This document shows, one piece after another, positions 33,083 through 44,386 of a DNA stretch of 64,000 bases. Below the pieces are notes generated by a model. The model made no database searches and had not been told where the DNA came from. It was given only the letters and a program-made list of their open reading frames with translations. A program made the position numbers and the translations under genes. Numbering within the stretch: the stretch's first letter is position 1; each line of letters begins with the position of its first letter. Source of the DNA: Leptobrachium leishanense (taxonomy: Eukaryota > Chordata > Amphibia > Anura > Megophryidae); the NCBI GenBank assembly GCA_009667805.1, contig CM019064.1, forward strand, positions 380,057,120 through 380,121,119. The letters are read 5' to 3'.

Positions 33083-34310
33083 AGGGTTATTCAAAAAGCA
33101 TGGAAGTTTCAGCAAAATTTCAGTGCTCTTTCATTTGGTGCACTTCGATGCGATTCAAGTTCATTGGCCCTGCGGTGAATTCAGTATTCACTGCAGGGTC
33201 CCCGAAGTGCACCAAAGGGGAGCTGCTAAAGACCGCTGATGATCTGCCGAATGCCGCTGAACTGACCGCTGCACGACGCTGAAGACATCATATAATCTGA
33301 CGAACTGACCGCCGCAGGATGCTGAAGACATCGTATGATCTGCCAAACGCAGGCAAACTGACCGCTGCATGCTGCTGAAGACACCATAGGAACGGCCGAA
33401 CATCGGCGAACTGACTTTCGCTCGCCACTGAAAAAAGCTGAATGCCACCAAACTGGGGGTAAAAAAAACCAAACTGCTATTCTTTAAACCAATAAAAATG
33501 CATGACAATGCATGGAAATAATAAAAAAGGGTCCTTTGAAAAATAGTAAGAAAGTTGGAGCACATCCAATGTATGAGAACCTCCTAGGGGTTAAAATTTC
33601 ACTTTATAATTTCACAAACAGCCTTAAATCAGAGAAAGAAAAGAGAAAAATTGCAATACTAATTAAAATATAGCTTGGCTGTCTCAGAGTGCTCGTATTG
33701 TACAGAATTCTCTCTTGTGGAAGCAGTGGGACAGATATAATCGAGAAATTAAGGGTGTGTGGATATAATCACATGAATTACTCAGGCCCACATATATCCC
33801 TAGATAATGTCCTTACAATTCCAGGGTTCCTGTGCTATCCCTCTTAATTCCTACTGTTTTCATACAGCACCTTGGCAAAACAAAGCCATCCAGAGCCCAC
33901 AGGTCCACAAAAGCGTTAAAACGTTCTGTTAGAGAATTTTAAAAACAAATCAGGAAAAAAAAAATGGGAATCAAAAATTTTGCCTAAAAAAAATCCAGAA
34001 AAATACCTAAAAAATTTCCAAAAAAGAAATAAGGCTTTTTGCTGAAACTGTAACAAATAAATGGTTGAATAAAAACAAAAAAACGGTAATTTTTTTTTAC
34101 ATTGAAACTAATGGCATTCGCCTGTTAAACCTGTCAAACTGAACCACCAAAAATCTGAGCATTTCGCCAACACTTCGTTGCAGCTCGGCGGTTCTCTGAA
34201 TAGATTAAGCATTACTTCTCAATGTGACAATTTCACTGCCGCCGAATGTCACCGTTTGGTGAATTGAATTCACCTTTTGGTGCAATTCGGTGGCGCTTAT
34301 TAAAAAAATA
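33083..34310. mobile_element. Divergent CAGGG-type element
   Basis: The left end GGGTTATTCAAAAAGCATGG matches the family tip. The right part has AATCTGAGCATTTCGCCAAC, TCTCTGAATAGATTAAGCAT and repeated TTCGGTG motifs also found inside the other copies. Several diverged repeats of GAACTGACCGCCGCA-like sequence (33240-33420) are internal. The right terminus is not clear. Confidence 0.5.
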
Positions 34311-34755
34311 CATAAAGGGTTATGTGAAAGTGTGAAAAAACTATAAAATGTAGTCATAACATTTGTGTATGTGTGATGAATGGTTGTGCAAGCCACGTTG
34401 TCTGCATACTTGGCCTGTTCACATAGAACATTTGATTTACATTTTTAAAAGTAAATATTAGCAATGATTTACATGTGAGTATGAATGTTTTCAGTATGGA
34501 TTTATATTAGCGTAACACAAATCTATACAGTGTAATATAAATGTATACGGCATACCAACAATCTTGAAAGAGGCCAGAGGTACTAGAGGGAAAAAATAAC
34601 TATTTAAACGACCAAAAAGATTCTTTAATTTGAAAGGGTAAAGAAATATAAGGAAAAAGATGTTCCTTTTTTCTTGTTTATTTTTAAACATTCTCTAAGT
34701 TACTCTTGTTAAAAGGGGCACGCAAAGCTAAATATGTGGTTAAATAAAGACTGAA
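34311..34755. other. Unassigned AT-rich DNA
   Basis: No supported feature. Confidence 0.45.
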
Positions 34756-34761
34756 TTTTAT

Positions 34762-34872
34762 TTTTATTTATTTATTTTATTTATAAAAGGATTTTACCAG
34801 GAAGGATACATTGAGATTTCTCTCGTTTTCAAGTATGTCCTGGGTTCGAGAACATTGAGTGGTTACAGAAAT
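34762..34872 (-). repeat. LINE 3' tail fragment
   Basis: Shares TTTTACCAGGAAGGATACAT and GTATGTCCTGGGTTCGAGAA with the tail of 23356-23945. A (TTTA)n run marks the 3' end of the minus-strand insert. Confidence 0.65.
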
Positions 34873-35149
34873 ACAAAATAGTAAATGAGTTAAATATCAA
34901 TGCTAAAGCACTGAGAGTTGTTGACAGACATGCTGGTGCTGATTGACGACCTTCCTGTCAGAGTGAAGACCTCCAGTTTGGAAGGATGTCACGCACAGAT
35001 CATTTTTTAGTCTTTTCTCTATTGCATTCCTGGACATTCCTCACTGCTTCCATGGATGTTGTAAGTTCAAGTCACCTTCCCATTATCTACAAATGGTTCT
35101 CTAGTGACCTACGTCTGGTGAAACCAGAGTATTATCCAGTGGAAGCAGT
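34873..35149. other. Unassigned spacer before the gypsy element
   Basis: May include degraded 5' gypsy sequence; no motif is clear. Confidence 0.3.
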
Positions 35150-35164
35150 CTAAAAATCCCATAA

Positions 35165-35950
35165 TAAATAACTATGAGGAAATTGTTAGCACTTTGAAAA
35201 GCGTGTTCAGCCCTTCCAGAAAAGCAAATTCTGCTATTAAACGGTTAATGAGGTTAAGTCAAGGGAAAAGGACTGTTTTGGAATATGCTGTTGAGTTTCA
35301 GACACTTGCATAGAGGTTGATTGGGATAATGAAACTCTGGTGTTCTGTTTTTCTAGAGGGTTTATCAGACTCGTTAACCCTTGCTATTGCAGCAAGAGAT
35401 CTTCCTGGGAATCTGAATGATCTAATTCCTTTCTCTATGTGTAAACCTAAAGAGCAACCTAATAGGTCTAGGCCAGTGGTTCTCAACCCTGTCCTCGTGA
35501 CCCCCAACCAGGCCGGATTTTGCAGATAGCTGAAGCACAGCACAGGTGATATGATTTGCTGCTCAGTGATTGCAGGATTCAGTCTGCAATTCTCCAAGGT
35601 GATCTGCAAAATATGGCCTGGTTGGGGGTCCCGAGGACAGGTTTGAGAACCACTGGTCTAGGCCATGTGTGTCTCCAGAGTTTAACCCTGCTGCATCTGA
35701 TAACCCTGTACCAATGCAGTCTGGAGAGATTAAACTGTCGGAGAGGGGACTGGTATCAGAAGTTATGACATTGTCCCCATCTCTATATCAAAAGCGTTGT
35801 TACTTTACTGTTATGATTGAGGTAGGTTCCTCCATTATTCAGGTAGATGCACTTCTTGATTCAGGGGCAGAAGACAACTTTATGGACACCACTTTTGCTC
35901 TGGAGAAAGGGATTCCCTGTGTTGATAAAACCCCACCTATGGCTATAGAT
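35165..35950 (+). pseudogene. Gypsy gag C-part and aspartic protease, broken
   Basis: The gag part has MRLSQGKRTVLEYAVEFQTLA followed by a stop, then FLEGLSDSLTLAIAARDLPG with NLNDLIPF, matching the capsid-type domain of chromodomain gypsy Gag. After the MITE, the frame resumes at RPCVSPEFNPAASD and leads to VDALLDSGAEDNFMD (35845-35889). The D-S-G triad there is the active site of the retrotransposon aspartic protease, usually written ALVDSGAEGNFID. The reading frame contains a stop in gag and lacks the zinc knuckle, and the coding region ends at an unrelated insert near 35954. It is not functional. Confidence 0.75.
35474..35655. mobile_element. Short hAT-type element (CAGTGGTTCTCAA family)
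   Basis: Ends CAGTGGTTCTCAACCCTGTC and GACAGGTTTGAGAACCACTG, flanked by an exact 8-bp duplication GTCTAGGC (35466-35473, 35656-35663). Excision rejoins the gypsy gag frame (N-R-S-R-P-C-V-S). 182 bp, non-coding. Confidence 0.92.
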
Positions 35951-35953
35951 CTG

Positions 35954-36250
35954 TGTTTCTCAAGTGGTGGGTCGCGACCCAAAAAAGTTAGTCGCGACCA
36001 GGGCCGGACAGGATCACGGGGCAAGTGCCCCCAGGCCTCTCTAATGCCTGGGGCCCGCTGATGCATCTTACCTGCAGCAGCAGGTCCCAGGCGGCGTGGC
36101 TACCTCTGAATGTTCCCAGGCGCCACCTGGGACGCGCTGCATCAGGTAAGATACTCTGAAATGGCAAGGTGGGGGGAATCTGTAATGTGAAGGTGTGGGG
36201 TGGGAATCTGTGACTGGTGGCACGCTCTGTACTCCCAACACCAGGAGCCA
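35954..36250. repeat. Repeat block interrupting gypsy pol
   Basis: Starts with TTTCTCAAGTGGTGGGTCGC and GACCCAAAAAAG, a motif seen at one end of some hAT elements, then a GC-rich part with CCCCAGGCCTCTC / ATGCCTGGGGC as a hairpin. It replaces the region where RT should be. Boundaries are not resolved. Confidence 0.4.
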
Positions 36251-36299
36251 CTCAGTGAAGCAAAGTATATTTATATAGGCCAGCCTCCCATGGAGGCTT

Positions 36300-37018
36300 T
36301 TTTTATGGCTTGGACCAATGGTGCTTTCACATTCATCCAAGTTATTCCATTCACAGTAATGTGAATGCTTCATCTGGTCATTCCCCCTTTTACGTTGCCC
36401 ATGGTTTCCAGCCTACCTTTCTGCCATCTCCTAGTTCTGACACTGGTCTTCCTGACTTGGACTCCTATTTTCATTCTCTACACCAAGTGTGGAATCGGGT
36501 ACGTTCAAACCTACGTTCAAAGACTTAGGCATAGGTTGATGGGTCCTTAAAATGTTGCAGGCCAAAGAGTCTGGTTGTCTTCTACCCGTAACATTAAGTT
36601 GCATGTGCCACACATGAAATTTGCTCCTCGCTATATTGGCCCGTTCAAGGTCCTGAGACGTGTCAACAAAGTCACTTATGCGCTGGACCTACCTCGTACC
36701 CTCTGTATACAAATACTTTTCACACCTCCTTGTTGAAGCCCCTTCTGTGCAATCGGTTCACCACTGCCATTCCTCGATCACGTCCTGTTCTAGTCCAGGG
36801 TGGTGAGGAATTTGAGGTCCAGTTCATCGTTGATTCCCGTCATTCACGTGGTGGTCTTCAATATTTGGTGCACTGGAAAGATTATCGGCCGGAGGAATGC
36901 TCATGGGTTCCAGTTTCTGATCTCCACGCCCCCTGTCTAGTCCATGCATTTTACCGCTCTCATCCTACTGCCCCGGGGTCTCGGTGTCCGGAGGTTGCTC
37001 GTGGAGGGGGAGGGGTAC
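36300..37018 (+). pseudogene. Gypsy integrase C-terminus with chromodomain, broken
   Basis: Blocks in order: NASSGHSPFYVAHGFQPTFL (36372-36420; the HSPFxxxYG block at the end of the integrase core), DLDSYFHSLHQVWNRVRSNL, then a frameshift to [20 protein letters not shown] and [12 protein letters not shown] (the GPY/F domain, about 36597-36700). A further frameshift leads to the chromodomain: FEVQFIVDSRHSRGGLQYLV and HWKDYRPEECSWVPVSDLHA (36810-36930), which in active elements binds methylated histone tails and directs integration. The catalytic core is absent. Three frames are needed to read it, so it is dead. Confidence 0.8.
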
Positions 37019-37462
37019 TGTCATGCCAGCTGGGGGTTCTGCAGTAAGGTCTCCTCAACAGAGCGGGCGCCATTCTGGTAATTTGCCTGCTGCACCTGGT
37101 CAGAGACCTAGGAGGCCTTTAAATACAAGTCACTGACAGAGCTCTGAGCCCTGTCGCGGTTTATTACACCCTACAGCGTGTTCCTGATTTGTCTATGTGT
37201 ATGATCTTCTGGTATGACCTCTGGCTAGTGTTCTTGACTGTGATTTCTACGTTTATCCCTTCTTGGCATTTGTTTATTCCGTGTACTGACCTCTGGCTTG
37301 TATTGCACTACGACTTCTTTCCTGCTCTGTACTCGTATGTATTGTTTGTCTGCTTTCTTTAGATTAGTACCTGGCCATTATTAAGGACCAGCTTCTCAGA
37401 TTAGGGGTTTCCATGCTTAGCTGGGTTTTGTCTGCGTGCTGGGTGACTCTCTATCCTTACAA
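37019..37462 (+). mobile_element. 3' LTR of the gypsy element
   Basis: Begins TGTCATGCCAGCTGGGGG directly after the GAGGGGGAGGGGTAC purine tract at 37004-37018 and ends near CTCTATCCTTACA. The TGT start after a purine tract is the expected junction. The tail (ATTAGGGGTTTCCATGCTTA) recurs as a relic at 22535. Confidence 0.7.
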
Positions 37463-37539
37463 CAACAGCTCTGGTTAAGTTAACACTAACTTATATTGCC
37501 CAACGTACGTTAAAGCTGTATCAGATAAAAAGTCCTGTT

Positions 37540-37870
37540 TTAACCCCTCCACTACCAAGATTGAGATATCTCAAGCTTCAAAGGCACCATCAGGAGCCCA
37601 ATATCAAGATATCTCGATCTGCAGCTCTGAAGGACAAAAGCAAATTAAATTTGTTTGCTGCAAACAAATTTTATTTGCTTTTGGCCTGCAGACGGTGCCC
37701 CCAGTGTTTTAGCCCTTTGGGCAAAATGCCCAATGAGCTAAAACTGTGTAAAATCGGCTATCTGAATTTTCCTGACATGAGACATTCAGCAGCCAAAGCA
37801 AGGAACCTCAAGCTGCAACTGTAACGGCTGTAACTCAATTTGGCAGTAGATGCTTCCATCTACTGGTCAA
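37540..37870. repeat. TTAACCCC-started segment with strong hairpins
   Basis: Starts TTTAACCCCTCCACTACC. Hairpins: GAGATATCTC near ATATCAAGATATCTCGATC, and CAAAAGCAAATTAAATTTG facing CAAATTTTATTTGCTTTTG (37634-37684), separated by a short loop. It resembles a piggyBac-type non-autonomous element but no right TTAA end was found. Confidence 0.4.
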
Positions 37871-37930
37871 ATATGTTATTACAGCAAGAAATACACTGGG
37901 AATATGCCCAAATATTTCCTACTGTATAAT

Positions 37931-38530
37931 TAACCTTTTCACTGCTGACGCATTTCACCGCTGTGTGCTGAGCTAATTTTTACCGCTTTCGCTCATCATG
38001 TTTAAACGCGATTTGAAGCCACATTTTATTTTACGACCCAGACATGTTATATATCGTTCTTTCTGGCAGACTCGGCAGATTCATAATATATCATTTTTAT
38101 ATGTATACGTCATGTCCTGCCTGTATATTATAACAAAAAATGCAATAAAATTAGAATTTTTAATCATCTGCAGCATGTAAAGTGTTTTTTTTCACCTTTT
38201 ATCACATGGACATTTGCGGTTATATTTTCTATGGGGTGCGCTTGTACAAAAATTAGAAATGGGGACTTGTTACATTTTTTGGGGGGAATTACGTGATTTT
38301 TAGCAAGCGCACCCTATAGAAAAAAATCATTAGTGCAGCATCATTGTTCACATTATAATTGAAATGTGAACAATATTGCTGCATTAATAAAAACACACAA
38401 AAAAAATGTTTTTTTTTTTCTTTATATCTGGTCATGTTAGGTATCATTCAAAAGGCCATGCTCATGCCTTTCGAATGACACCCTCCATGACCCCCTAGCT
38501 GCCATGAGCTAGGGGGTCATAAGATAAAGC
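37931..38530. mobile_element. TTAACC (piggyBac-type) element, left part
   Basis: Starts TTAACCTTTTCACTGCTGAC and follows the same order as 46426-46990: GCTCATCATGTTTAAACGCG, TATGTATACGTCATGTCCTG, GGGTGCGCTTGTAC, GTGCAGCATCATTGTTCACA, ATTGCTGCATTAA. Then comes a hairpin with CCCCCTAGCTGCCATGAGCT ... AGGGGGTC. Its right end is missing. Confidence 0.65.
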
Positions 38531-39321
38531 CAAATCCCCATGTCTCTCTTATCTGTTTAACTCTGGAAGAAAAAAAATAATGTCTATGTACTTAAAATAA
38601 GACAATATTACCCAAGGACAGGGAAGGCTTGAAGGTTAATAAACAAAGAGTAGATAAACCTTGTGTCGGATCATGCAGAGTAACAGTTGCCTGCTAGGCA
38701 CAGGATATTCACCTCTGGTGTGACTTCATACTTCACAAATGGAATCTCGTTTCCTTTGAAGGTCAGATGAATGTCTTCTTCATCTCCCTTCCAGCTCTCC
38801 CAATTTTAATTATCCTAATAGCTCAATTTTACTTTATTAATCCACCTTTTAGCTTATTCTGAATAAAAGTTATGTTTTATAGTACAAATCCTATCATTGT
38901 GTACAATATATGTTCATGTTGACCCTCTGTGTAAAGTATTAATGGTTCTCATGCACTTTCCAAAATGTAACTCAGTGTTATTTTTGTATGAGTAATTATC
39001 TGCCACTTGACATGGGTGCACAACCACCAAGCATTAATATCTTCGGCTCCAGTTAGGTGGTTTTGTGACGGGTTTCCAATACAGACGTCCATTTGTCTTT
39101 CTTTTTTGTATTTTTTTTATAGTGTGGTGCCGTTCTGTTAAGTTCTTGTACGTGGGAAAAACATTTGAGTTCCGCAAAAACAGATTCCAAGACCTGAGAA
39201 GATACTGTGGTTAAAGGATGTCTAAAAAAACAGCATTATAATAAACGATAAAGAATAAAAGCTAAGAAAAATAGCTCTGGTGATTTCTCAAGTCTACGCA
39301 TTCAAATATTTTGTAACTATG
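38531..39321. other. Unassigned AT-rich DNA
   Basis: No gene or recognised repeat. Confidence 0.45.
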
Positions 39322-39769
39322 AGGGTTATTCAGAGAGCACCGCAATGTTGCCGACATTTCGGTGCCCTCTCATTCCCTGGGCTTCCCTGAACTTCGAGGA
39401 ATCAAAAGGTCCCCGGAGTCAGTGGTGTATTTAGGTTTTGTGCTGCCCTAGGCCTGACTAAACTCGTGCACCCCCTAATTTAAATTTAAGGCACCCCCTC
39501 CTGTCAAGGGCACACCTCTTCCTGGTTAATCCCCACCCTTCCTCCTCTTTAAGCTCCACCTTTTCCTCTTAGAGCTCCGCCTTTTCCTCTCTTTATATTA
39601 AAAGTGGATACCAAGTGCCTACTTGTATATTTTGTATACCATTTCAAATGTATCTATTGAGATAAATAAAATTATGAAATGTTTAAATTCAAGCATTTTT
39701 ACAAAGAACAGCCACGCATGTCAAGTATACTGGAACACAGCCGCTCTAATTGGTTGAACAATAAAATCC

Positions 39770-40275
39770 ACAGAAACGTGCACTGCATATGAACGTATCA
39801 CCGAGCTGTACAGCAATAAAACTCACAGTAATGTGCAGTGTGTATGAGTGTATCCCAGAGCTCCAGGGCAATAAAACTCACAGTACTATGCAGTGTGTAT
39901 CACAGAACCCACAGCAGTAAAACTCCCAGCAATGCAATGTTTGGTGTGTGTCAGCGTATCAGAATCCACAGCAATAAAAATTCCAGCAATGCAATGTGCA
40001 GTGTGTATGAGTGTATCAGAATCCACAGCAATAAAACTCCCAGTAATGCAATGTGCGGGTCAGCGTATCAGAATCCAAAGCAATAAAACTCCCAGCAATG
40101 CAATGTGCGGTGTGTATGAGTGCATCAGAATCCACTGCAATAAAACTCCCAGCAATGCAATGTGTGGTGTGTGTCAGCGTATCAGAATCCACAGCAATAA
40201 AACTCCCAGCAATGCAATGTGTGGTGTGTAATGAGTGCATCAGAATCCACTGCAATAAAACTCCCAGCAAACCGA
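39770..40275. repeat. Tandem array of a ~57-bp unit (inverted relative to 26285)
   Basis: About nine diverged copies with CAGCAATAAAACTCCCAGCA, ATGCAATGTG and GTATCAGAATCCA. It is the reverse complement of the unit in the hAT elements at 26130 and 48776. Open frames across it on both strands are repeat artefacts. Confidence 0.85.
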
Positions 40276-41069
40276 GTGTATATGAGCACACAGCAATTAT
40301 TTATTCTACATTTACCGGCCTCTGTCCGCGGTAGGGCTGTGTGCAGAGTCAGCAGGGACTGTGTACAGACTCAGCAGGAGGTCCCTCCAGGCCACGTTAG
40401 GATCACGGCTGTGCCTGTGCATGGAGCCATCTTTCAGCAGTGGGGTGCCACTGCCAGAGGGTGCACTGTGGCTTTGATTCCCTTCCCGGTGGGTGTTCAG
40501 TCCATAATAGAGTGACAGTCCATGTTAACGAAAGGGCGGGCAGCTGCGTGCATGCGTGTCACGTGGCTCAGCCAGTCAGGTGGTACTGAGACTCAGTACC
40601 ACCTGACTGGCCGGACCGAGTGTGACCTGCACGCAAGCAGCCTCACCAGGAGCCAGGCAGCTCAATGACAAATTTCTATCACTGCATTGCTGGTTAAGGA
40701 AAGGTCCACTTTAAACAGCAGTAAGCCGACAGGGCTTCATATTCTGCTGATAAACCCCCCCCTTTACCTGCCGTTTACTGTCATCTTCTCTCTCTGGACA
40801 CAAATCACATCCCCCTCCCCTCTCCTAGAGCTGCTGCGGGGCAGGGGAGGAGCTATGGAGGGAGGAGAGGGGGATTTTTATTCTATTCGATTTTATTCCA
40901 TATGCAAACGCCATGCTCCGCTGCTCGTTGTTTGAGAACACAGCTCAAAGCTGACACACAGTGACAGTGGCACCTCCTAGTACCCCCTAATGACACCCCA
41001 ATAATCACTGGTACCTGGGGCAGCCCGCCCTCCGCCACTCCTCTAAGTACACCACTGCTCTAGTGATAT

Positions 41070-41668
41070 GCTCACACACAAGTTTGGCGAACTGCCAGCA
41101 AGTACGGTGCTGTTTGAAGGCAGCGCAAATCCCCATAGAGAAGTAATGGTTAATCTATTCAGAGAACACCAAACAGCAGAGAAATGTCAGTGAAATGCCC
41201 TGATGTTCGGTGGTTTCAATCAGCAGGTTTATTCAGGCGAACCCCATAGGTTTCAATGTTAAAAATATTCCCGTTTTTTATGCAATATCTAGTAAACCAT
41301 TTATTATTTTAATCTGCAGTAAAAAGTCTTTATTTATTTATTTATTTGTACCTTTTAGTGATTTTTCAGAATTTTTTGGGCTAAATTTGGGCTTTTTTTT
41401 AATAGCGGTTCTTCTTTTTCTGCAACAGAACTTTTTATTATCAATCATAGGATCTTATATGTAAATTCCAGACATTTTCATTCAGTAGTTCTTTTGAAAA
41501 CAGCAGGCCACGGGTTTGCGGTGGCAGCATACAGCGGCCGACTCCATGCACTTTAGGGACCCTGCGGTGAATGGTGAATTCACTGCAGAGTGGGGAAATT
41601 TTATTCCCCGAAGTGCAGGGAACTACAGAACACCAAAATGTTGGCATCATTTCGGTGCTCTGTGAGTA
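41070..41668. mobile_element. Partial CAGGG-type sequence inside the hAT element
   Basis: Contains TTTGGCGAACTGCCAGCAAG, TTCAATGTTAAAAATATTCC and GTAAAAAGTCTTTATTTA, all shared with the CAGGG family, ending in ATTTCGGTGCTCTGTGAGTA. The left end is truncated. Confidence 0.6.
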
Positions 41669-42501
41669 ACCCAATTAGTGGTGAGGTTTTTTGTTGCCCC
41701 CTGGAAAGTGCCGCCCTAGGCCTTGTTGGCCTAGGCCAAAATACACCAGTGCCCGGAGTCCAGGGAAGACCCGCCGCAAACCCGACGAACACTCGCTGTA
41801 CACTTGCCGAACACCCGCAGAAACCGCCACAAAAACCACGTTGAACACATCGGAAAAAGCCGACGAGCTGCTGATCACATCCCAGATCAGCTGCCGGAAA
41901 AAGCTGACAAGCAGACGAACGGGATAAGCAAAAAAAAAAAGTACGCTTGAAAGTTTCAAAATTGAACGCTGTTTGCAAAATAAACTACTGAATGAAAATG
42001 TCTGGAATTTATATATAAGATCCAATGAATGATAATAAAAAGGTCTGTTACAGAAAAAAGAAAAAAACGCTTAAAAAAAAGCCGGAAAACAAATTTGCTG
42101 AAAAAATCCTGAAAAATGTTTAAAAGATCCTAAAAAAAAATCTATAAATAGAGACTTTTTACTGCAGATTAAAATAATAAACCGTTTATTAATTCAATAG
42201 CTAAAACGGGAATATTTTTAACTTTGAAGCCTATGGGATTCGTCTGAATAAACCTGTTGAATGAAAACACTGAACAGCAGGGCACTTTGCAACTATTCAC
42301 TGCTGTTCCGTGTTCTATGAATAGATGAACCATTGCTTCTCTATGGGGGATTTCACTGCCCTCGAACAGGCACCGTAGGTGCAGGCAATTCTCCAAAATT
42401 TGGCAAACTGCCTGATTTCTGAATAACCAAATTGCCCCGAAATGTCCCCGTACACTGAATTTCATTGTCCGGTAACATTTCGGTCCTCTCTGAATAACCC
42501 C

Positions 42502-42890
42502 CAAAAAATGACCTTAAATAACAGCACAGGTTCCGTAAACATAAGATCAGTCCAATGTTGGAGGTTAGACCTGAATGTGTACACAGTTTTGGAATTACTG
42601 TTAATCTCTTTCCTGTGGATGAGACACTGGACGTACCCTCAGGTTTCCCGCTAATATGTATTGTAGAGGATGCGTCTACTGTATCATTTATTTTTCCCAG
42701 CTGGGTGCAAATCTGGGGTTCCAACCACAGCAGGCTGACATCTTGGATATATATATATATATTATATATATATATATACACACAAACATGTATAAATGAT
42801 AGGCACTCAGTTTGTCTGAAAGCAAATAACAGTCACTTAATGCTTCATGCTCCAGTGCTTATACCTACCTTAATTATAATCCACAATTAA
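42502..42890. other. Unassigned DNA with a TA run
   Basis: Includes a (TA)n tract at 42749-42779. No gene seen. Confidence 0.45.
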
Positions 42891-42894
42891 AAAA

Positions 42895-43095
42895 TAGCAG
42901 GCACTCACGGGTCTTCATTAAAGGATTCCTGCTTCACCTTTATTCCAAAATCACATCATAGCATCAACATCTCGGCTCTAAGACTTTATCAAGACAAAGG
43001 CTCATTGGAGCCAAAACATTGAATGTAAGATGTGATTTCGGAATAAAGGTGAAACCAAGAAACTTTTAATGAAGACCTGTGACTGCCAGCTATTT
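42895..43095. repeat. Foldback element
   Basis: Left arm GGCACTCACGGGTCTTCATT ... TTCACCTTTATTCCAAAATC faces the right arm GATTTCGGAATAAAGGTGAA ... AATGAAGACCTGTGACTGCC, with a GACTTTATCAAGAC centre. About 200 bp. Confidence 0.7.
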
Positions 43096-43107
43096 TTGCA
43101 GTACTAT

Positions 43108-43137
43108 ATATATATATATATATTATATATATATAAT
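43108..43137. repeat. (TA)n tract at the Tc1-like target
   Basis: An AT-dinucleotide run immediately before the left TIR of Tc1-like relic B. Confidence 0.85.
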
Positions 43138-43513
43138 CAGTGCTCAGCATAAATGAGTACACCAACAGATTTGTCAGGAAACCTTTACTTTCCTTTCAGA
43201 ATCAACATTTTCTGTGGGATACTATACTACAAAATACTCTCACAAATCAAGCCATTGATTGCGACCAAGAGTTGTTAATTTGCACACACAAAAAAGTATT
43301 TTTCCCAACAAATTCAATCAAGACCTTGTTGCAAAAATGAATTCACCCCAATAAAAGTCGTAGGAACAAAGCTAAATTTTAGACAACAAAATCCTAATTA
43401 ACAAGAATTCAACTACAGGTGAGTGTAATTATTCATTAAACAGGTGTCCAGCAGACAGGTGATTAGTAAAGGTCGTTACTTAACAAAGAAAACCCCTTCC
43501 CATTTCATGCTGT

Positions 43514-44381
43514 TGTAACGGTGAGCCCCCTATAGGGTGATGGGGAGCCTTTAATCTGCAGAGGTTGAAGCCTTTAGGGCAGGTATATGGTATAACAGGC
43601 AATAACAGGATCAAGCACAATACCTTCAGACTTAGACTTCGAATCCAGGGAGTATTACAGGAGAATTAAACTGCTACTAAACTCCAAAGGTTTCGAGACC
43701 AATGGACAACTTAGAGCACTCAACAATACAGAGGATAGCAAAACTTGAGCTTCAGAACTAGAAGGTATTTGGCAAGACAGAATGAATTGTGCAAGCTGCA
43801 GGGCAGCACTCAATACTGATACAATAGTACAGACTGATGAACCAGACACTCCCAGCCAGGGAGTACAGATAAGGTCCTGAGTACCACTCAACAGCAAATT
43901 GGCTTCGTGGCCAAATGTCTGCTGAGTGAAAACAGCTACAAAATGCACAAACACAATAATACCTGAAACAGACAAGACAAGGACTAGAGAGGTCCAAAAA
44001 TCCAAGCCAGAAGGTCATACACAGAATATCAGAAATACATCAGGGAACAGACAAGAGAGAAATCCAAGCATAGGCACCAGAGGTCATACACGGGATATCA
44101 GAAATACTTCAGGGGTCAGACAAGAGAGAAATCCAAACATAAGAGCCAGAGGTCATACATGGGATATCAGAACAAGAGTAACAATGATACAGCGCACAGG
44201 AACTAGGTAGAATAAGGTCTATCCTGGTCCAAGGATCAAGGGAAATCCTGGCCCTACATATAGGGCAGAACAGGTCATGTGACCACAGACCAATAAGCCC
44301 AACAGATGGCCTGCAGCCTGAAAACGAAAACAAACAGGAATCCCTGCTACCACCAGCAGGAGGCAGGGCCGAGACGTGACA
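43514..44381. mobile_element. Solo LTR (868 bp) in Tc1-like relic B
   Basis: Begins TGTAACGGTGAGCCCCC and ends GGCCGAGACGTGACA, flanked by GCTGT on both sides (43509-43513, 44382-44386). TG...CA termini plus an exact 5-bp duplication define an LTR. No internal coding region. It is a different family from the LTR at 30771. Confidence 0.85.
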
Positions 44382-44386
44382 GCTGT

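Larger units (their letters stand above)
35150..37462 (+). mobile_element. Internally deleted chromodomain Ty3/gypsy retrotransposon
   Basis: Order on the plus strand: gag fragment, protease, a gap where RT and RNase H should be, integrase C-terminus with chromodomain, then a 3' LTR. A hAT MITE (35474-35655) and another repeat block (about 35954-36250) interrupt it. No 5' LTR is visible. Chromodomain-bearing gypsy elements are a standard vertebrate lineage in fish and amphibians. Confidence 0.8.
39420..41751. mobile_element. Chimeric hAT-type element (CAGTGGTGTATTT family)
   Basis: The left end is CAGTGGTGTATTTAGG, the right end CCAAAATACACCAGTG, with an exact 8-bp duplication CCCGGAGT (39412-39419, 41752-41759). 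A second right-type end, CTAAGTACACCACTG, lies inside at 41043-41057, followed by CAGGG-type sequence (41070-41668). No transposase frame is present. Confidence 0.75.
39322..42501. mobile_element. Divergent CAGGG-type element carrying a hAT insertion
   Basis: Ends AGGGTTATTCAGAGAGCACC and CCTCTCTGAATAACCCC. The left subterminal part has AATGTTGCCGACATTTCGGT and the right part the matching GTAACATTTCGGTCC. After removing the hAT insertion (39420-41751 plus one 8-bp duplication) the element is about 840 bp, close to the intact family size. Confidence 0.7.
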
